Notes under the pieces: model-generated
The model's input: only the letters and a program-made list of their open reading frames with translations
Told to the model about the DNA's origin: nothing
Database searches by the model: none
Source: Phyllobacterium chamaecytisi
GTDB taxonomy: Bacteria; Pseudomonadota; Alphaproteobacteria; Rhizobiales; Rhizobiaceae
Length of the DNA: 64,000 nucleotides
Assembly (NCBI RefSeq): GCF_020164455.1
Contig: NZ_JAIQWW010000001.1
Location: 496,001 to 560,000 of the forward strand
Direction: 5' to 3'
In this document: positions 53,778 through 62,873 of the stretch, piece by piece
Layout: every line of letters starts with the position of its first letter
How positions within the stretch are numbered: position 1 is the first letter of the stretch
Made by a program: the position numbers and the translations under genes

Positions 53778-54101
53778 ATGACAATGCAAGATCGCGAAAA
53801 CGCCTTTGAAAACAAGTATGCGCATGACGCAGAAGTGCGTTTCAGGGCGGAGGCCCGGCGTAACAAGCTTCTCGGCATCTGGGCGGCGGAAAAGCTCGGC
53901 AAGGCTGATGAAGCCGCCGACGCCTATGTGAAAGAGGTCATAAAGGCGGATTTCCAGGAAGCCGGCGACGACGATGTCTTCCGCAAGATCCGTGCCGATT
54001 TCGATGCCGCCGGAATAGACACCTCCGACCATCGCATCCGCCGCAAGATGGAAGAGCTGATGATCGAGGCCATACAGCAAATCGAAGGACCTGCTGCCTA
54101 G
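53778..54101 (+). CDS. DUF1476 protein, F1-ATPase inhibitor zeta-like
   Basis: The 107-residue helical protein has RENAFENKYAHDAEVRFRAE, ARRNKLLGIWAAEKLG and DDVFRKIRADFDAAGID, the pattern of the alphaproteobacterial zeta subunit, which inhibits the F1-ATPase through its N-terminus. In Paracoccus the zeta N-terminus inserts at the beta-alpha interface; here it is similar. ATG 53784 is an alternative start, with GAGAGG six bases before it. Confidence 0.9.
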   Translation: MTMQDRENAFENKYAHDAEVRFRAEARRNKLLGIWAAEKLGKADEAADAYVKEVIKADFQEAGDDDVFRKIRADFDAAGIDTSDHRIRRKMEELMIEAIQQIEGPAA

Positions 54102-54123
54102 AGCCAGAAGCCCCGACTTATTT

Positions 54124-54161
54124 AAAAGCGCGCGTGGCAGGTTCTGTCGCGCGCGCTTTTT
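54124..54161 (+). terminator. Rho-independent terminator
   Basis: AAAAGCGCGCG pairs with CGCGCGCTTTT and a T-run continues. A-rich sequence on the other side lets it serve the opposed GGDEF gene too. Confidence 0.8.
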
Positions 54162-54167
54162 GCCACG

Positions 54168-55160
54168 TCAAATTACGCTGATTTGGTTTCGCCCACCGAG
54201 CTTTGCCTCATAGAGCGCAAGGTCAGCGCGGGCGAAAAGGTCTTGTGCCGTATCGTCCGCCCGCAATGCCGTGATCCCGACCGAACAAGTATAAGCAAGG
54301 TCCGGCCAGTTCTGCAAAGGGCGGGCCATTCTGATCCGCTCCAGCACGCGCTCAAGAATGCCAATGCCGGTTTCGAGCGGCGTATCGGGCAGGATCAGCA
54401 TGAATTCCTCACCGCCGATTCGTCCGAAACAATCGAGCCGCCGCACGAAACTGTGCGCGTGCCGGGCGAAATCGAGCAAAACCTGGTCACCCGCCTGATG
54501 CCCGTAACGATCGTTGATCGCCTTGAAGTGGTCGATATCGAGCACCGCAACACAGCCTTTGACGACCCCGTCAGCTGGCAATTCGCGCCGTGTCAGTTCT
54601 TCAAGCCTGGTCATGATGAAACGCCGGTTGCCAACGCCGGTCAATTCGTCCGTCTGCGAAGCACGCAATGCGAGATCGCGGTCCTGCCGCAAGCGGCGGT
54701 CATCCGTGCGCAACGGCGTAATATCGCTGGCAATACAAAGCATCCAGCCGTTCTGCTGGACTGTTTCCGTCATCCAGAGCCAGCGGCCATCGACCACATC
54801 TGTCTCAAAAGCGCGAAACGGCACCTTTCCCCGGCGCGACTGGGTCGATATCAGCCACTCATCGAAATTTTTGGTTGCGAGGACCGTCCCGAGCCCGGCC
54901 TCGAAATTCCGACGCATCAGGACACCCCAAGCCACCTCTTCGCCGGGTGCGATATGATATGCCGCCCGCCAGCTCTTGTTGGCGTAGCGCAAGACATCAT
55001 TCTGGTCGTAGAGAGCGATGAGAACCTGGCTCTCATCCTGCGATAGCAGGAGGTTGTAGAGAATTTCGTCTCTTAGCCCAGTCTCTTCTATGAATTTTGG
55101 ATCGTTTCCATCATGGAAAGCTGTCATCTGCGCCATAGTTGCATTGGTAATCGGACTCAC
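54168..55160 (-). CDS. PAS-GGDEF diguanylate cyclase
   Basis: The 330-residue protein has a PAS-like N-terminal domain (IALYDQNDVLRYANKSWRAA, about 45-150) and a GGDEF domain with active motif FGRIGGEEFMLIL. An RxxD inhibitory site (RRLD) lies five residues before GGEEF, so product feedback is likely. No membrane segment or EAL domain is seen. The start is a GTG at 55160; ATG 55136 or 55127 are possible. It makes cyclic di-GMP. Confidence 0.88.
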   Translation of the reverse strand: MSPITNATMAQMTAFHDGNDPKFIEETGLRDEILYNLLLSQDESQVLIALYDQNDVLRYANKSWRAAYHIAPGEEVAWGVLMRRNFEAGLGTVLATKNFDEWLISTQSRRGKVPFRAFETDVVDGRWLWMTETVQQNGWMLCIASDITPLRTDDRRLRQDRDLALRASQTDELTGVGNRRFIMTRLEELTRRELPADGVVKGCVAVLDIDHFKAINDRYGHQAGDQVLLDFARHAHSFVRRLDCFGRIGGEEFMLILPDTPLETGIGILERVLERIRMARPLQNWPDLAYTCSVGITALRADDTAQDLFARADLALYEAKLGGRNQISVI

Positions 55161-55291
55161 CTCGCTGTTAGTTTACACGATTTCACCCTTACAATCGATT
55201 CTGTCGCCCATTCGTTCCGAGCGCCTTGTGGCAAATGAGAATTTCACCATCGCCCTTGACCAGTCTGGTCCCGCGTTCCCATACTCACCCC

Positions 55292-55435
55292 AGGATGTGT
55301 TGAGATTCATGTCAGGGCTAGCCGGAAACGGTGGTTTTCGAGTACCGGAGCGCAGCGTACATTTAGGTACGTGAGCACCGGAGCACAGAAAGACACCGTT
55401 TGCAGGCAGCCAAGGCGTGAATCTCAACACATCCT
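55292..55435. repeat. MITE-like palindromic repeat, copy 3
   Basis: A 144-base element with perfect 18-bp ends AGGATGTGTTGAGATTCA, inverted at 55418-55435. The inner arms GAAACGGTGGTTTTCGAGTA and, inverted, CAAACGGTGTCTTTCTGTGC also pair, so the whole can fold on itself. The centre is shared with copies 1 and 2. It ends 23 bases before the aldolase start. Confidence 0.75.
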
Positions 55436-55458
55436 GATCACCACACGAGGAATCTCCC

Positions 55459-56223
55459 ATGTCGCTCGCATCGCGTCTGAAATCCGGCGAAATCATCTAT
55501 TCTGGCTGGTCGCATCTGACCGATCCGTTTGCCATGGAGGCGCTCGCCCGCACGCCGCTCGATGCCGTGCTGTTCGACATGCAGCACGGCCCGCATGATA
55601 CGGCGAGCGTCGCCGCGCTCACCGGGATCCTGCGCAGCGCCCAAAAGCATGCGCTGGTACGCATTCCCGTCGGTCGTTTCGACATGGCGAGCCGCGCGCT
55701 GGATTTCGGTGTCGAAGGCGTCGTCGCGCCGATGATCAACAGTGTCCATGATGCCAAGCTTTTCGCAGCCGCGATGAAATATCCGCCGCTCGGCGAACGC
55801 TCCTGGGGCCAGATGCGCGGTCGTCCCGCGAGCTATGGCGCCGGCGGTTCCGGCGGCTATTTGCGCGAAGTGAATGATGAGACGCTCTCCTTCGCCATGA
55901 TCGAGACCCGCGCCGCCTATGAGGCGCTGGATTACATTCTTGAGGTGGATGGTATAGATGGCGTGTTCGTCGGCCCGTCGGATTTCTCCATTGCCTGGAG
56001 CGACGGTCAGGAAGTGGATGCCGCTTCCGAAGCCATCATCGAGCCGCTGATGCAGATTGCCGCGAAGGCCAAGGCGGCAGGCAAGCTCTGCGCCATCTAT
56101 GCTGCGACTCCAGCTCTGGCGAAGCGCTTCGCTGGTCTCGGCTATACGTATATTCCCCTGAGCGTCGATACGGCCTATCTGACCCTTGGCGTGCAGACAT
56201 TCCTTGATGCGATCGAGGGGTAG
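55459..56223 (+). CDS. HpcH/HpaI family aldolase
   Basis: The 254-residue protein belongs to the class II pyruvate aldolases: DAVLFDMQHGPHDTASVAAL, RIPVGRFDMASRALDFGVEG, IETRAAYEALDYIL (metal-binding Glu) and GVFVGPSDFSIAW (metal-binding Asp). Typical substrates are 2-keto-3-deoxy-sugar acids or 4-hydroxy-2-oxoheptanedioate. Specificity is open. GAGGAA is upstream. A hairpin repeat occupies its leader. Confidence 0.88.
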   Translation: MSLASRLKSGEIIYSGWSHLTDPFAMEALARTPLDAVLFDMQHGPHDTASVAALTGILRSAQKHALVRIPVGRFDMASRALDFGVEGVVAPMINSVHDAKLFAAAMKYPPLGERSWGQMRGRPASYGAGGSGGYLREVNDETLSFAMIETRAAYEALDYILEVDGIDGVFVGPSDFSIAWSDGQEVDAASEAIIEPLMQIAAKAKAAGKLCAIYAATPALAKRFAGLGYTYIPLSVDTAYLTLGVQTFLDAIEG

Positions 56224-56267
56224 CTCTCATGACATTGGTACGCGATCTGCATCATCCCGTTCCCAAA

Positions 56268-56388
56268 CCTCTCCGTCATCCTCGGGCTTGACCCGAGGAC
56301 CCACGTTTTCTTGAAGCAACACGAGCCCAGCGCTGCGATTTGGATAGCCAGATGGGTCCTCGGGTCAAGCCCGAGGATGACGGAGAGG
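56268..56388. repeat. Perfect 36-bp inverted repeat
   Basis: Arms at 56268-56303 and 56353-56388 are exact reverse complements, with inner palindrome CTCGGGCTTGACCCGAGG, a repeat type common in alphaproteobacterial intergenic regions. The 49-base loop looks unremarkable. It lies between the convergent aldolase and GH20 genes and may end both transcripts. Confidence 0.85.
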
Positions 56389-56502
56389 GAGGTGTGTTTT
56401 CAACAAAACCTGGCACACCTAGTTCTTTGCCGTTGATTTCCTGCGGCGTGAGGCCGGAACACTATTATGATGTCCGGCCTCAAAATGTATAAGCCCTTTC
56501 TT

Positions 56503-58719
56503 TTATTCCACGACCAACAAGCCGCCATTGCGCATGACTTTGTAAGGTTTTTTAGCCAGATCTGAATTCTTGGGTACGATCAGCGTGCCCTCATCAAGCC
56601 GGACGCGGCCTTTCAAAGTGATATTGCCGGAAAGCTTGAGCGTGCCAGCGCCGGATTTCTCAAGATCGCCCAATTCTTCGCCTGAAAGCCAGTTTGGCCA
56701 TTCATCCTTATCGCAGGCCGATGTCTGCCGCTCTTTCAGGGCAAAGCCGATGTCCCGGCAAATCCAGTCCGGCCGATCGGTCATCGCTTTGCCTTCGCCG
56801 GGAAGATCGGCAACGAAGGTGCCTTTGTGCAGAAAGACCGGTCCGTTAAAGGTAGCAGCAAGGTCTTGTGTATCCCAAGCCATCCAGTCCTTGTCGGCAT
56901 CGCTCTCCTTTAGATAGTCAAAGGGAGCAGGCAATGGAATGAACAGGGCCCAAGCCGTCGTGATCTGGCGGTGCCGCGAAAATTGCATCAGCAGCTGGAG
57001 CGCCTGTTCGCCGTCGAAATAGGGAAAGCGATCGCGCACCCAATAGGACGACATTTCCTGCGAAACACCGATCAGGCCGTCATAGCCCGTGTCCTTGTAT
57101 GGCTTCACCTTGCTGTCCTTGTCATAGACCAGTCCACTCCATGAGATGAAGCCCATGCCGGCAATGCTTTCCGAGAGGCCCGCATTGATATAATCGACGC
57201 CGATATTCAAGAGTTTCGACACATCGTTCCATTGGGACAATTGCAGTCCGGACGGGATCGTCTTGTAGGCTTCATAGCGCTGCAGCTGCCCTTCATAGGC
57301 GAGATATGCTTGCTCCGGGCCGATTCCGCGCGAACTGAATCCAATCGGTGTTTTTGGGACAAAGTAAAATTTCGACCCTTCCCCATCGATCCACTTGCTC
57401 TTGATCGAACTCAGTTCGGTCAAATCCGACGCTGTTGGAAGACCTCGCGTGGATAGCCAGTAGGCAATATTGATATCCTTGTTGAAATCGCCGACCGATT
57501 CGGCAAATTTGCCGCCCCAAAGATCGCGCTTGGCTTCGTACCAGATCCAGACGTTCTTGAAACCTGCCGGATTGCCCGGCGACCTTGCCAGTCTGTCATA
57601 GAGCTTGTTGATATATTTGACCGTGTCCTCATGGGAGTTCCCCCAGGCTTCATCGCCGCCAATATGAATCGTATCGGATTTGAACCAGGGTTTGAATTCG
57701 CCGATCAGATCAGCGAAATAGGTGACGGCTTTGTCAGGGTCTTTGGTGATGATCGTATCGCCATTCGACGCATAGGTAAGCTTTGGATTGTCCTTGGCAA
57801 AGGCAAGCGCGTGACCGGGCGTATCGAACTCCGGCACGAGCTTGATGCCATAACGGTATGCGGCAGCCTCCAGCCGCTCCCAATCCTTTCTAGTGTAGAC
57901 ATCGCCATCGGTCGGGATCAGTTTGAAGCGGGGCTTGTCTTCATTATAGAGCCGGAAATAGCCCTTTTTGGGAAGAAAACCCTCAGCAGACAGGATTGTA
58001 CCATCCATTGCACTATCGTTGAGATGCAGATGCAGCTCATTGAGCTTGTGCAGGCTCATTTTGTCCATATAGCCGATCAGCTGATCGACCGGCATGTAAT
58101 AGCGGGCGACATCGAGCATGATGCGGCGGTTTTCAAAAAGCGGATAATCCATGCCTTCAGCCCCGGCAATCCGCTTGTGCTTGCCGGCAGGATTGCTGTC
58201 GCTCATGGCCATGAGCGTCAGAGACTGGAAACCGCGCAGGGCGCCGATGGTTTCCTTGTAGCCTATGACGACACCCTTGCGGCTGATATTGAACTGATAG
58301 CCTTCGGCGAGCACATTTTGCTCAATGGTCTTTGTGTAATTGCCGCTTTTGCCGGGGCTGGTGTTCACCTTTGCGGATTTGGCAGCATCAAGGAAGCTTT
58401 GATCCGGAATATTGGTGAGGACGATATCGTTCGCTGTCGGATTGGTGTCCATTATGATTTCAAGCGGCAAACCGGTGGCATAACGCAGCTTTTGCGCCCA
58501 GCCGCGCGGCGCATCGAGCAGTGCAGCGAGATCGGGGTTGGCTTCCTTCAGGACGATGCGAGTGTCTTTGGTCAAAGCAAAATCACTGTCGAGCCGCTTT
58601 TTCTGCTGCAATGTTGAAAGAGGGCCCTTGGCCGCGGAGAATGCACTGTGTGGCTGCGCAAACAGTGCTGCCAGACAGAGGGACAGAGCCGTGGTGGCCG
58701 AAAATATTTGTCGCATCAA
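56503..58719 (-). CDS. Secreted GH20 beta-N-acetylhexosaminidase
   Basis: The 738-residue protein has a signal peptide (FSATTALSLCLAALFAQPHS), a GH20b-like N-domain, and the GH20 barrel with LHLHLND, PEFDTPGHALAF and HIGGDEAW, where Asp356-Glu357 are the catalytic pair. The last 60 residues (KSGAGTLKLSGNITLKGRVR, LDEGTLIV) resemble a beta-helix repeat of autotransporter passengers, an unusual end for GH20. It likely removes GlcNAc from chitin oligomers or glycans outside the cytosol. Confidence 0.88.
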   Translation of the reverse strand: MMRQIFSATTALSLCLAALFAQPHSAFSAAKGPLSTLQQKKRLDSDFALTKDTRIVLKEANPDLAALLDAPRGWAQKLRYATGLPLEIIMDTNPTANDIVLTNIPDQSFLDAAKSAKVNTSPGKSGNYTKTIEQNVLAEGYQFNISRKGVVIGYKETIGALRGFQSLTLMAMSDSNPAGKHKRIAGAEGMDYPLFENRRIMLDVARYYMPVDQLIGYMDKMSLHKLNELHLHLNDSAMDGTILSAEGFLPKKGYFRLYNEDKPRFKLIPTDGDVYTRKDWERLEAAAYRYGIKLVPEFDTPGHALAFAKDNPKLTYASNGDTIITKDPDKAVTYFADLIGEFKPWFKSDTIHIGGDEAWGNSHEDTVKYINKLYDRLARSPGNPAGFKNVWIWYEAKRDLWGGKFAESVGDFNKDINIAYWLSTRGLPTASDLTELSSIKSKWIDGEGSKFYFVPKTPIGFSSRGIGPEQAYLAYEGQLQRYEAYKTIPSGLQLSQWNDVSKLLNIGVDYINAGLSESIAGMGFISWSGLVYDKDSKVKPYKDTGYDGLIGVSQEMSSYWVRDRFPYFDGEQALQLLMQFSRHRQITTAWALFIPLPAPFDYLKESDADKDWMAWDTQDLAATFNGPVFLHKGTFVADLPGEGKAMTDRPDWICRDIGFALKERQTSACDKDEWPNWLSGEELGDLEKSGAGTLKLSGNITLKGRVRLDEGTLIVPKNSDLAKKPYKVMRNGGLLVVE

Positions 58720-59224
58720 TTGAACCCCTTGAAATTATTGTTCTTGAAATGGTGCTTTGTTGAAATTTCCGCCTGCCACGTGCTTGACGGGCAAGTGGCA
58801 TCAAATTGGTGTTTGAGCACAACTCAGCACAATTCGACGAAAGTGGAAGTCCGGCGCGTTATGTGACGGATTTATGAAAAAGATCGGCGAAGATGCAATT
58901 TGACAACAGACCAATTAGTGCAAGAGCGATACCAATTTATTGGGAGGGGTTTATTGCAAGCAATGACGATTTGATGACGATTATCTCTCCCCTTGTGGGA
59001 GAGAAAGCGATTTCAGCATCTTAGCCCTTGCTAAGTGCTAGAAATCGCAAGAGAGGGGATTTGCTTCACTGAACTACCCCTCACTTGGATTTTCTAAGGA
59101 TTTAGCGAAGAGGCTAAATCCAGGAAAATCTGTTCTCCCCCACAAGGGGGGAGATAACCGGCGATCACATGCATGTGACAGCTTGTGTGTTGATGCGGCT
59201 CGCGCCTTTCATCAATCTCGGCGA
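58720..59224. other. Intergenic stretch dominated by a repeat element
   Basis: Besides the element at 58973-59166 it holds the GH20 promoter side and the leader of the serine hydrolase gene. No further gene is seen; an in-frame ATG at 59183 is a less likely hydrolase start. Confidence 0.5.
58973..59166. repeat. Inverted-repeat element with inner hairpins
   Basis: Ends GATGACGATTATCTCTCCCC and, inverted, GATCGCCGGTTATCTCCCCC define about 194 bases. Inside are shorter palindromes such as CTCTCCCCTTGTGGGAGAG, AGCGATTTC/GAAATCGC and GGATTTAGCG/GGCTAAATCC. It has no coding capacity and resembles a MITE. It differs in sequence from the three-copy family. Confidence 0.65.
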
Positions 59225-60277
59225 ATGAAAAACGTATCTCCAATCGGCCGCCGTGCATTTCTGATGACGTCTTTCGCTGCCGTCGCATTTGCATCGCGCG
59301 CGGCCATGTCCCAGCCTGCCGCCGCCAAGTTGGACAAGGCTACCATCGATACCATCATGGAGGCGGCAAACGGCTTTCCGTCCCTCCATGCACTGATCAT
59401 CTCGCGGCATGGCGATCTTGAGCTGGAACACGTCTTTCGCGGGCCAACCGCCGATCGGCCGGTGAATGTGAAATCCGTTTCCAAGACCATTATCGCCACG
59501 CTCGTCGGGATTGCTATCGATCGCCGCGTGTTCGAGGGGCTGGATCAACCCATTGCGCCGATGCTCGCAGACAAGTTGCCGCGCGACGCCGACCCGAGAT
59601 TGCAGGTCGTGACAATTGGCAATCTGTTGTCGATGCAATCGGGTCTCGATCGCACCTCGGGGCCAAATTATGGCCGCTGGGTCGGAAGCAATGATTGGGT
59701 CCGCTATGCCCTGTCGCGCGAGTTCGTCGATGAGCCCGGCGGCGGCATGCTCTATTCCACCGGCAACTCCCACCTTCTTTCGGCGCTGTTGACGCGCAAG
59801 ACCGGACGCTCAACGTTGGAGAACGCCCGGGAGTGGCTGGGCAAACCGCTTGAAATCAATATCCCGCCTTGGCCGCGCGATCCGCAAGGGATCTATTTCG
59901 GCGGCAACGACATGCTGCTTTCGCCCCGTGCCATGCGTGCATTCGGTGAAATGTTTTTGGCATCTGGCGCAAGCGGCGGCAGGCAGATCGTACCGAAGGC
60001 ATGGGTCGAGGAATCCTGGAAGCCAAGAACGAGTTCGCCGTTTACGGGCGACGCCTACGGACTTGGCTGGTTCGTGTCTGAAGTCGCCAGTGGCAAGCCG
60101 GTTTACTACGCCTGGGGCTATGGCGGTCAGATGATCTATGTGGTTCCGCACGTCTCGCTTGTGGTTGTGATGACATCCGACCCCGCAACACCATCCGGAC
60201 GCTCCGGCTATGTGCGGCAGCTGCACGATATGGTGCGCGAGCGAATCGTACCCGCCGCTGAAGCGCTCGACAGCTAG
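59225..60277 (+). CDS. Tat-exported beta-lactamase-like serine hydrolase
   Basis: From ATG 59225 the 350-residue protein has a twin-arginine signal (SPIGRRAFLMTSFAAVAFAS) and the class C / esterase motif SVSK (Ser84, Lys87), with a Tyr177 motif YSTGN and late GYGGQMIYV. These penicillin-binding-type hydrolases include esterases and peptidases; true beta-lactamase activity is uncertain because the YxN motif is changed. It precedes the convergent EamA gene by three bases. Confidence 0.85.
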   Translation: MKNVSPIGRRAFLMTSFAAVAFASRAAMSQPAAAKLDKATIDTIMEAANGFPSLHALIISRHGDLELEHVFRGPTADRPVNVKSVSKTIIATLVGIAIDRRVFEGLDQPIAPMLADKLPRDADPRLQVVTIGNLLSMQSGLDRTSGPNYGRWVGSNDWVRYALSREFVDEPGGGMLYSTGNSHLLSALLTRKTGRSTLENAREWLGKPLEINIPPWPRDPQGIYFGGNDMLLSPRAMRAFGEMFLASGASGGRQIVPKAWVEESWKPRTSSPFTGDAYGLGWFVSEVASGKPVYYAWGYGGQMIYVVPHVSLVVVMTSDPATPSGRSGYVRQLHDMVRERIVPAAEALDS

Positions 60278-60280
60278 TTC

Positions 60281-61201
60281 TCAACCTGTCGTGGCGGCAA
60301 TTTTCCGGCGTGTCGGCAGCGTCATGGCGGCAACGCCCGCAATGACGCAGACAAGGCCAATCCATGCGGTCGGATTCAGGCTCTCGCCAAGGAAGAGCAC
60401 ACCGATGCCGACGCCGATGGGTACGCGCAGATAAGCTTGCGATGTCGTGCTGACAGAACCCAGCGTGTGGATCAGCCGGAAATAGATCACGAAGGCGAGG
60501 GCGGTCGAAAAAATCGACAGGCCAAGAAGCGCCAGGATCGAGTGTGTCGATGGTACGATGGTCCAGGGCTGGTCGATGACGAGGCTGACCGGAATGAGCA
60601 GCACCGCGCCGCAGAGGAGCGAACCGGCTGCCGGCATCATTGGATCGAGCCCCTTGAAGCCTCGCCCGAAGATTGCCGCCGCGGCATAGGAGATCGTGGC
60701 GGCCACAATCGCCAGTTGCGCAATCACTTCCTTGCCCACGCCGTGAAACGCCTCAAGACCGATGATGAGGCTGATGCCGATAACGCCGGCGACCACGCCG
60801 AAGAGCTTGCGGGCTGTCACGGCTTCATGCCGCGTGATCAGCACTGTCAAAAGGAAGGTGAAGATCGGTGTGGTCGAATTGAGGATCGTTGCAAGCCCGG
60901 CATTCACCGTCAGCTCCGCCCAGGCGATGAGAGTGAATGGAACGACGCTGTTGATGCAGGCCTGGATAAAGAAGCGCTTCCAGATGACAGGGTCGCGTGG
61001 CAGCGATAATCCGCGCAGCTTGATGATCGCCAGAAGCAACCCGCCGGCGATGAGCGTCCGCGCCGCGATGAAGGTGACCGGCGGAATGGTTTCGACACCG
61101 ATCTTGATGAAAGTATAGGACGCGCCCCAGAGCGTTGCGAGGACAGCGAGGAGGGCAATTTCTTTGGCGAGCGACGGAGCGGGGAGCGTCGATGTGGTCA
61201 T
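60281..61201 (-). CDS. EamA/DMT family transporter
   Basis: The 306-residue protein has ten membrane segments in two EamA repeats; LATLWGASYTFIKIGVETIP starts the first and LFLGESLNPTAWIGLVCVIA ends the second. These transporters export metabolites or amino acids; substrate unknown. A perfect 33-bp inverted repeat lies directly upstream. Confidence 0.88.
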   Translation of the reverse strand: MTTSTLPAPSLAKEIALLAVLATLWGASYTFIKIGVETIPPVTFIAARTLIAGGLLLAIIKLRGLSLPRDPVIWKRFFIQACINSVVPFTLIAWAELTVNAGLATILNSTTPIFTFLLTVLITRHEAVTARKLFGVVAGVIGISLIIGLEAFHGVGKEVIAQLAIVAATISYAAAAIFGRGFKGLDPMMPAAGSLLCGAVLLIPVSLVIDQPWTIVPSTHSILALLGLSIFSTALAFVIYFRLIHTLGSVSTTSQAYLRVPIGVGIGVLFLGESLNPTAWIGLVCVIAGVAAMTLPTRRKIAATTG

Positions 61202-61524
61202 GATGGCTTACTCAATTTTTTGCTGCGTGAATATTGTGCGTGGTTCGACAAGCTCACCATGAGGGAGTGAGTGAGTTGCAAGAGCCGAGAACAGCAACCT
61301 TAACGATTATTACTGCAATCAACCCTTCTCCCTCATGGTGAGCTTGTCGAACCACGCACATGATCAATGCAAGAAATCGGTGGCTCGATGCTTCGATCAC
61401 GACCGAACTATAAGTTTCGAGCAAACCTGTTTTCGTCCGGGATAGAAATCACACAAGAGTTTGCGAATCCTGCACAGGAATGATCGATTCCCATGCAAGA
61501 ATCATTGAATCCGGCGCAAGAATT
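61202..61524. other. Intergenic stretch between rnd and EamA gene
   Basis: It is 323 bases long and holds the inverted repeat at 61235-61360; no gene is supported. The EamA promoter must lie within or beyond the repeat. Confidence 0.5.
61235..61360. repeat. Perfect 33-bp inverted repeat
   Basis: Arms at 61235-61267 and 61328-61360 are exact reverse complements and include GGTTCGACAAGCTCACCATG, a widespread bacterial intergenic motif. The 60-base loop shows no structure. It lies between the end of rnd and the start of the EamA gene. Confidence 0.85.
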
Positions 61525-62724
61525 TCAATCGGCGGTAGAAATTTGGTTGTTTGCGGTTGCGGTTTTGGCGTCCGGCCATTCCACGGCGCGTATTTTCTTG
61601 TTCTCGAATTTGAGGCAGAGCTCGCCATTGATGAGCTGCAGCGCCTTCTCGCCGAACACCTCGCGCCGCCATCCCTGCAGCGCCGGAATGTCATCAGCAT
61701 CGCCTTCAGCCGCGATCCTGTCGATCTCATCGGTCGTCGCGACGACCTTTGCGGCAACGCCGTGCTCCTCGGTAACGAGCCGCAACAACACCTTCAAAAG
61801 CTCGGCCGCAGCACCTGCACCTTCGGGCGATTGCACCGATTTCGGCAGGCGCGGCATGTCTTCCTTCGGTAGATCAAGCGCGAGATTGACGGCGTTGAGC
61901 AGGCCCGTCGCCATGCTCGAACGCTCCCAACCCTTTGGAATCGTTCGCAAACGCGACATCGCTTCCGCATCGCGTGGCTGCTGCTGGGCGATTTCATAGA
62001 TGGCGTCATCCTTGATGACACGGCCGCGCGGCACATTGCGTTCGCGCGCTTCACGCTCGCGCCAGGCGGCAACACTGCGCAGGACGGCGAGTTCCACCGG
62101 CTTGCGCAGGCGCATCTTCAGCCGTTTCCAGGCATCGTCCGGGTGCATGTCATAGGTCTCGCGCGCGGTGAGGATCTTCATCTCGTCGAGAACCCACTCC
62201 GTGCGGCCTTCCGCTTCGAGACTGCTCTTCAGATGCAGGTAAATGTCGCGCAGATGGGTGACATCGGCGAGCGCATAGTCCAGCTGCTTTTCCGAGAGCG
62301 GACGCCGTCGCCAGTCGGTGAATCGCGACGATTTATCGATCTGCGCTCCAACGATCCGTTGCACCAACTGGTCGTAAGCGATTGCATCGCCGAAGCCGCA
62401 GACCATCGCCGCGACCTGTGTGTCGAACACCGGATGCGGGATCAGATTGCCGAGGTGAAAGATGATTTCGATGTCCTGCCGCGCGGCATGGAAAACCTTG
62501 ACGATTTTTTCGTCGGCCATCAGCTTGAAAAACGCAGCAAGATCAAGGCCCGGCGCCAAAGCATCGACGATCGCCGTGTGGTCAGGCGAGGCGAGCTGTA
62601 TAACGCAAAGCTCCGGCCAGAACGTGGTCTCCCGGATAAATTCCGTATCGACTGTCACGAAATCGGATTGGGTGAGGGCGGCAACAGCCTGTTCAAGCTG
62701 ATCAGTGGTTGTAATCATGGTCAT
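61525..62724 (-). CDS. rnd: Ribonuclease D
   Basis: The 399-residue 3'-5' exoribonuclease has the DEDD exonuclease domain: FVTVDTEFIRETTF (Asp, Glu), FHAARQDIEIIFHLG (Asp) and LDYALADVTHLRDIY (Tyr, Asp). Two HRDC-like parts follow (SVAAWREREARERNVPRGRV and GWRREVFGEKALQLI). It trims tRNA and other RNAs. ATG 62724 is chosen; the longer open frame extends into the aspS promoter region. It is divergent from aspS. Confidence 0.93.
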   Translation of the reverse strand: MTMITTTDQLEQAVAALTQSDFVTVDTEFIRETTFWPELCVIQLASPDHTAIVDALAPGLDLAAFFKLMADEKIVKVFHAARQDIEIIFHLGNLIPHPVFDTQVAAMVCGFGDAIAYDQLVQRIVGAQIDKSSRFTDWRRRPLSEKQLDYALADVTHLRDIYLHLKSSLEAEGRTEWVLDEMKILTARETYDMHPDDAWKRLKMRLRKPVELAVLRSVAAWREREARERNVPRGRVIKDDAIYEIAQQQPRDAEAMSRLRTIPKGWERSSMATGLLNAVNLALDLPKEDMPRLPKSVQSPEGAGAAAELLKVLLRLVTEEHGVAAKVVATTDEIDRIAAEGDADDIPALQGWRREVFGEKALQLINGELCLKFENKKIRAVEWPDAKTATANNQISTAD

Positions 62725-62873
62725 GAAATTTCTATAGCGAATGGATATGCGTTTGTCTCCGTCCCAATCCTGATCTTGACAAATCACCCTCAAAATGCGC
62801 TTGTCCGCGCAAATTCCTGGACCGCTTGCGGGGCTTTCCACGCATGTCCATCCCACTATCAGAGGCACTCATC

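Noticed and set aside
57631-58617. Plus-strand open frame of 328 codons
   Set aside because: It is antisense to the GH20 gene, which has an intact catalytic motif and signal peptide.
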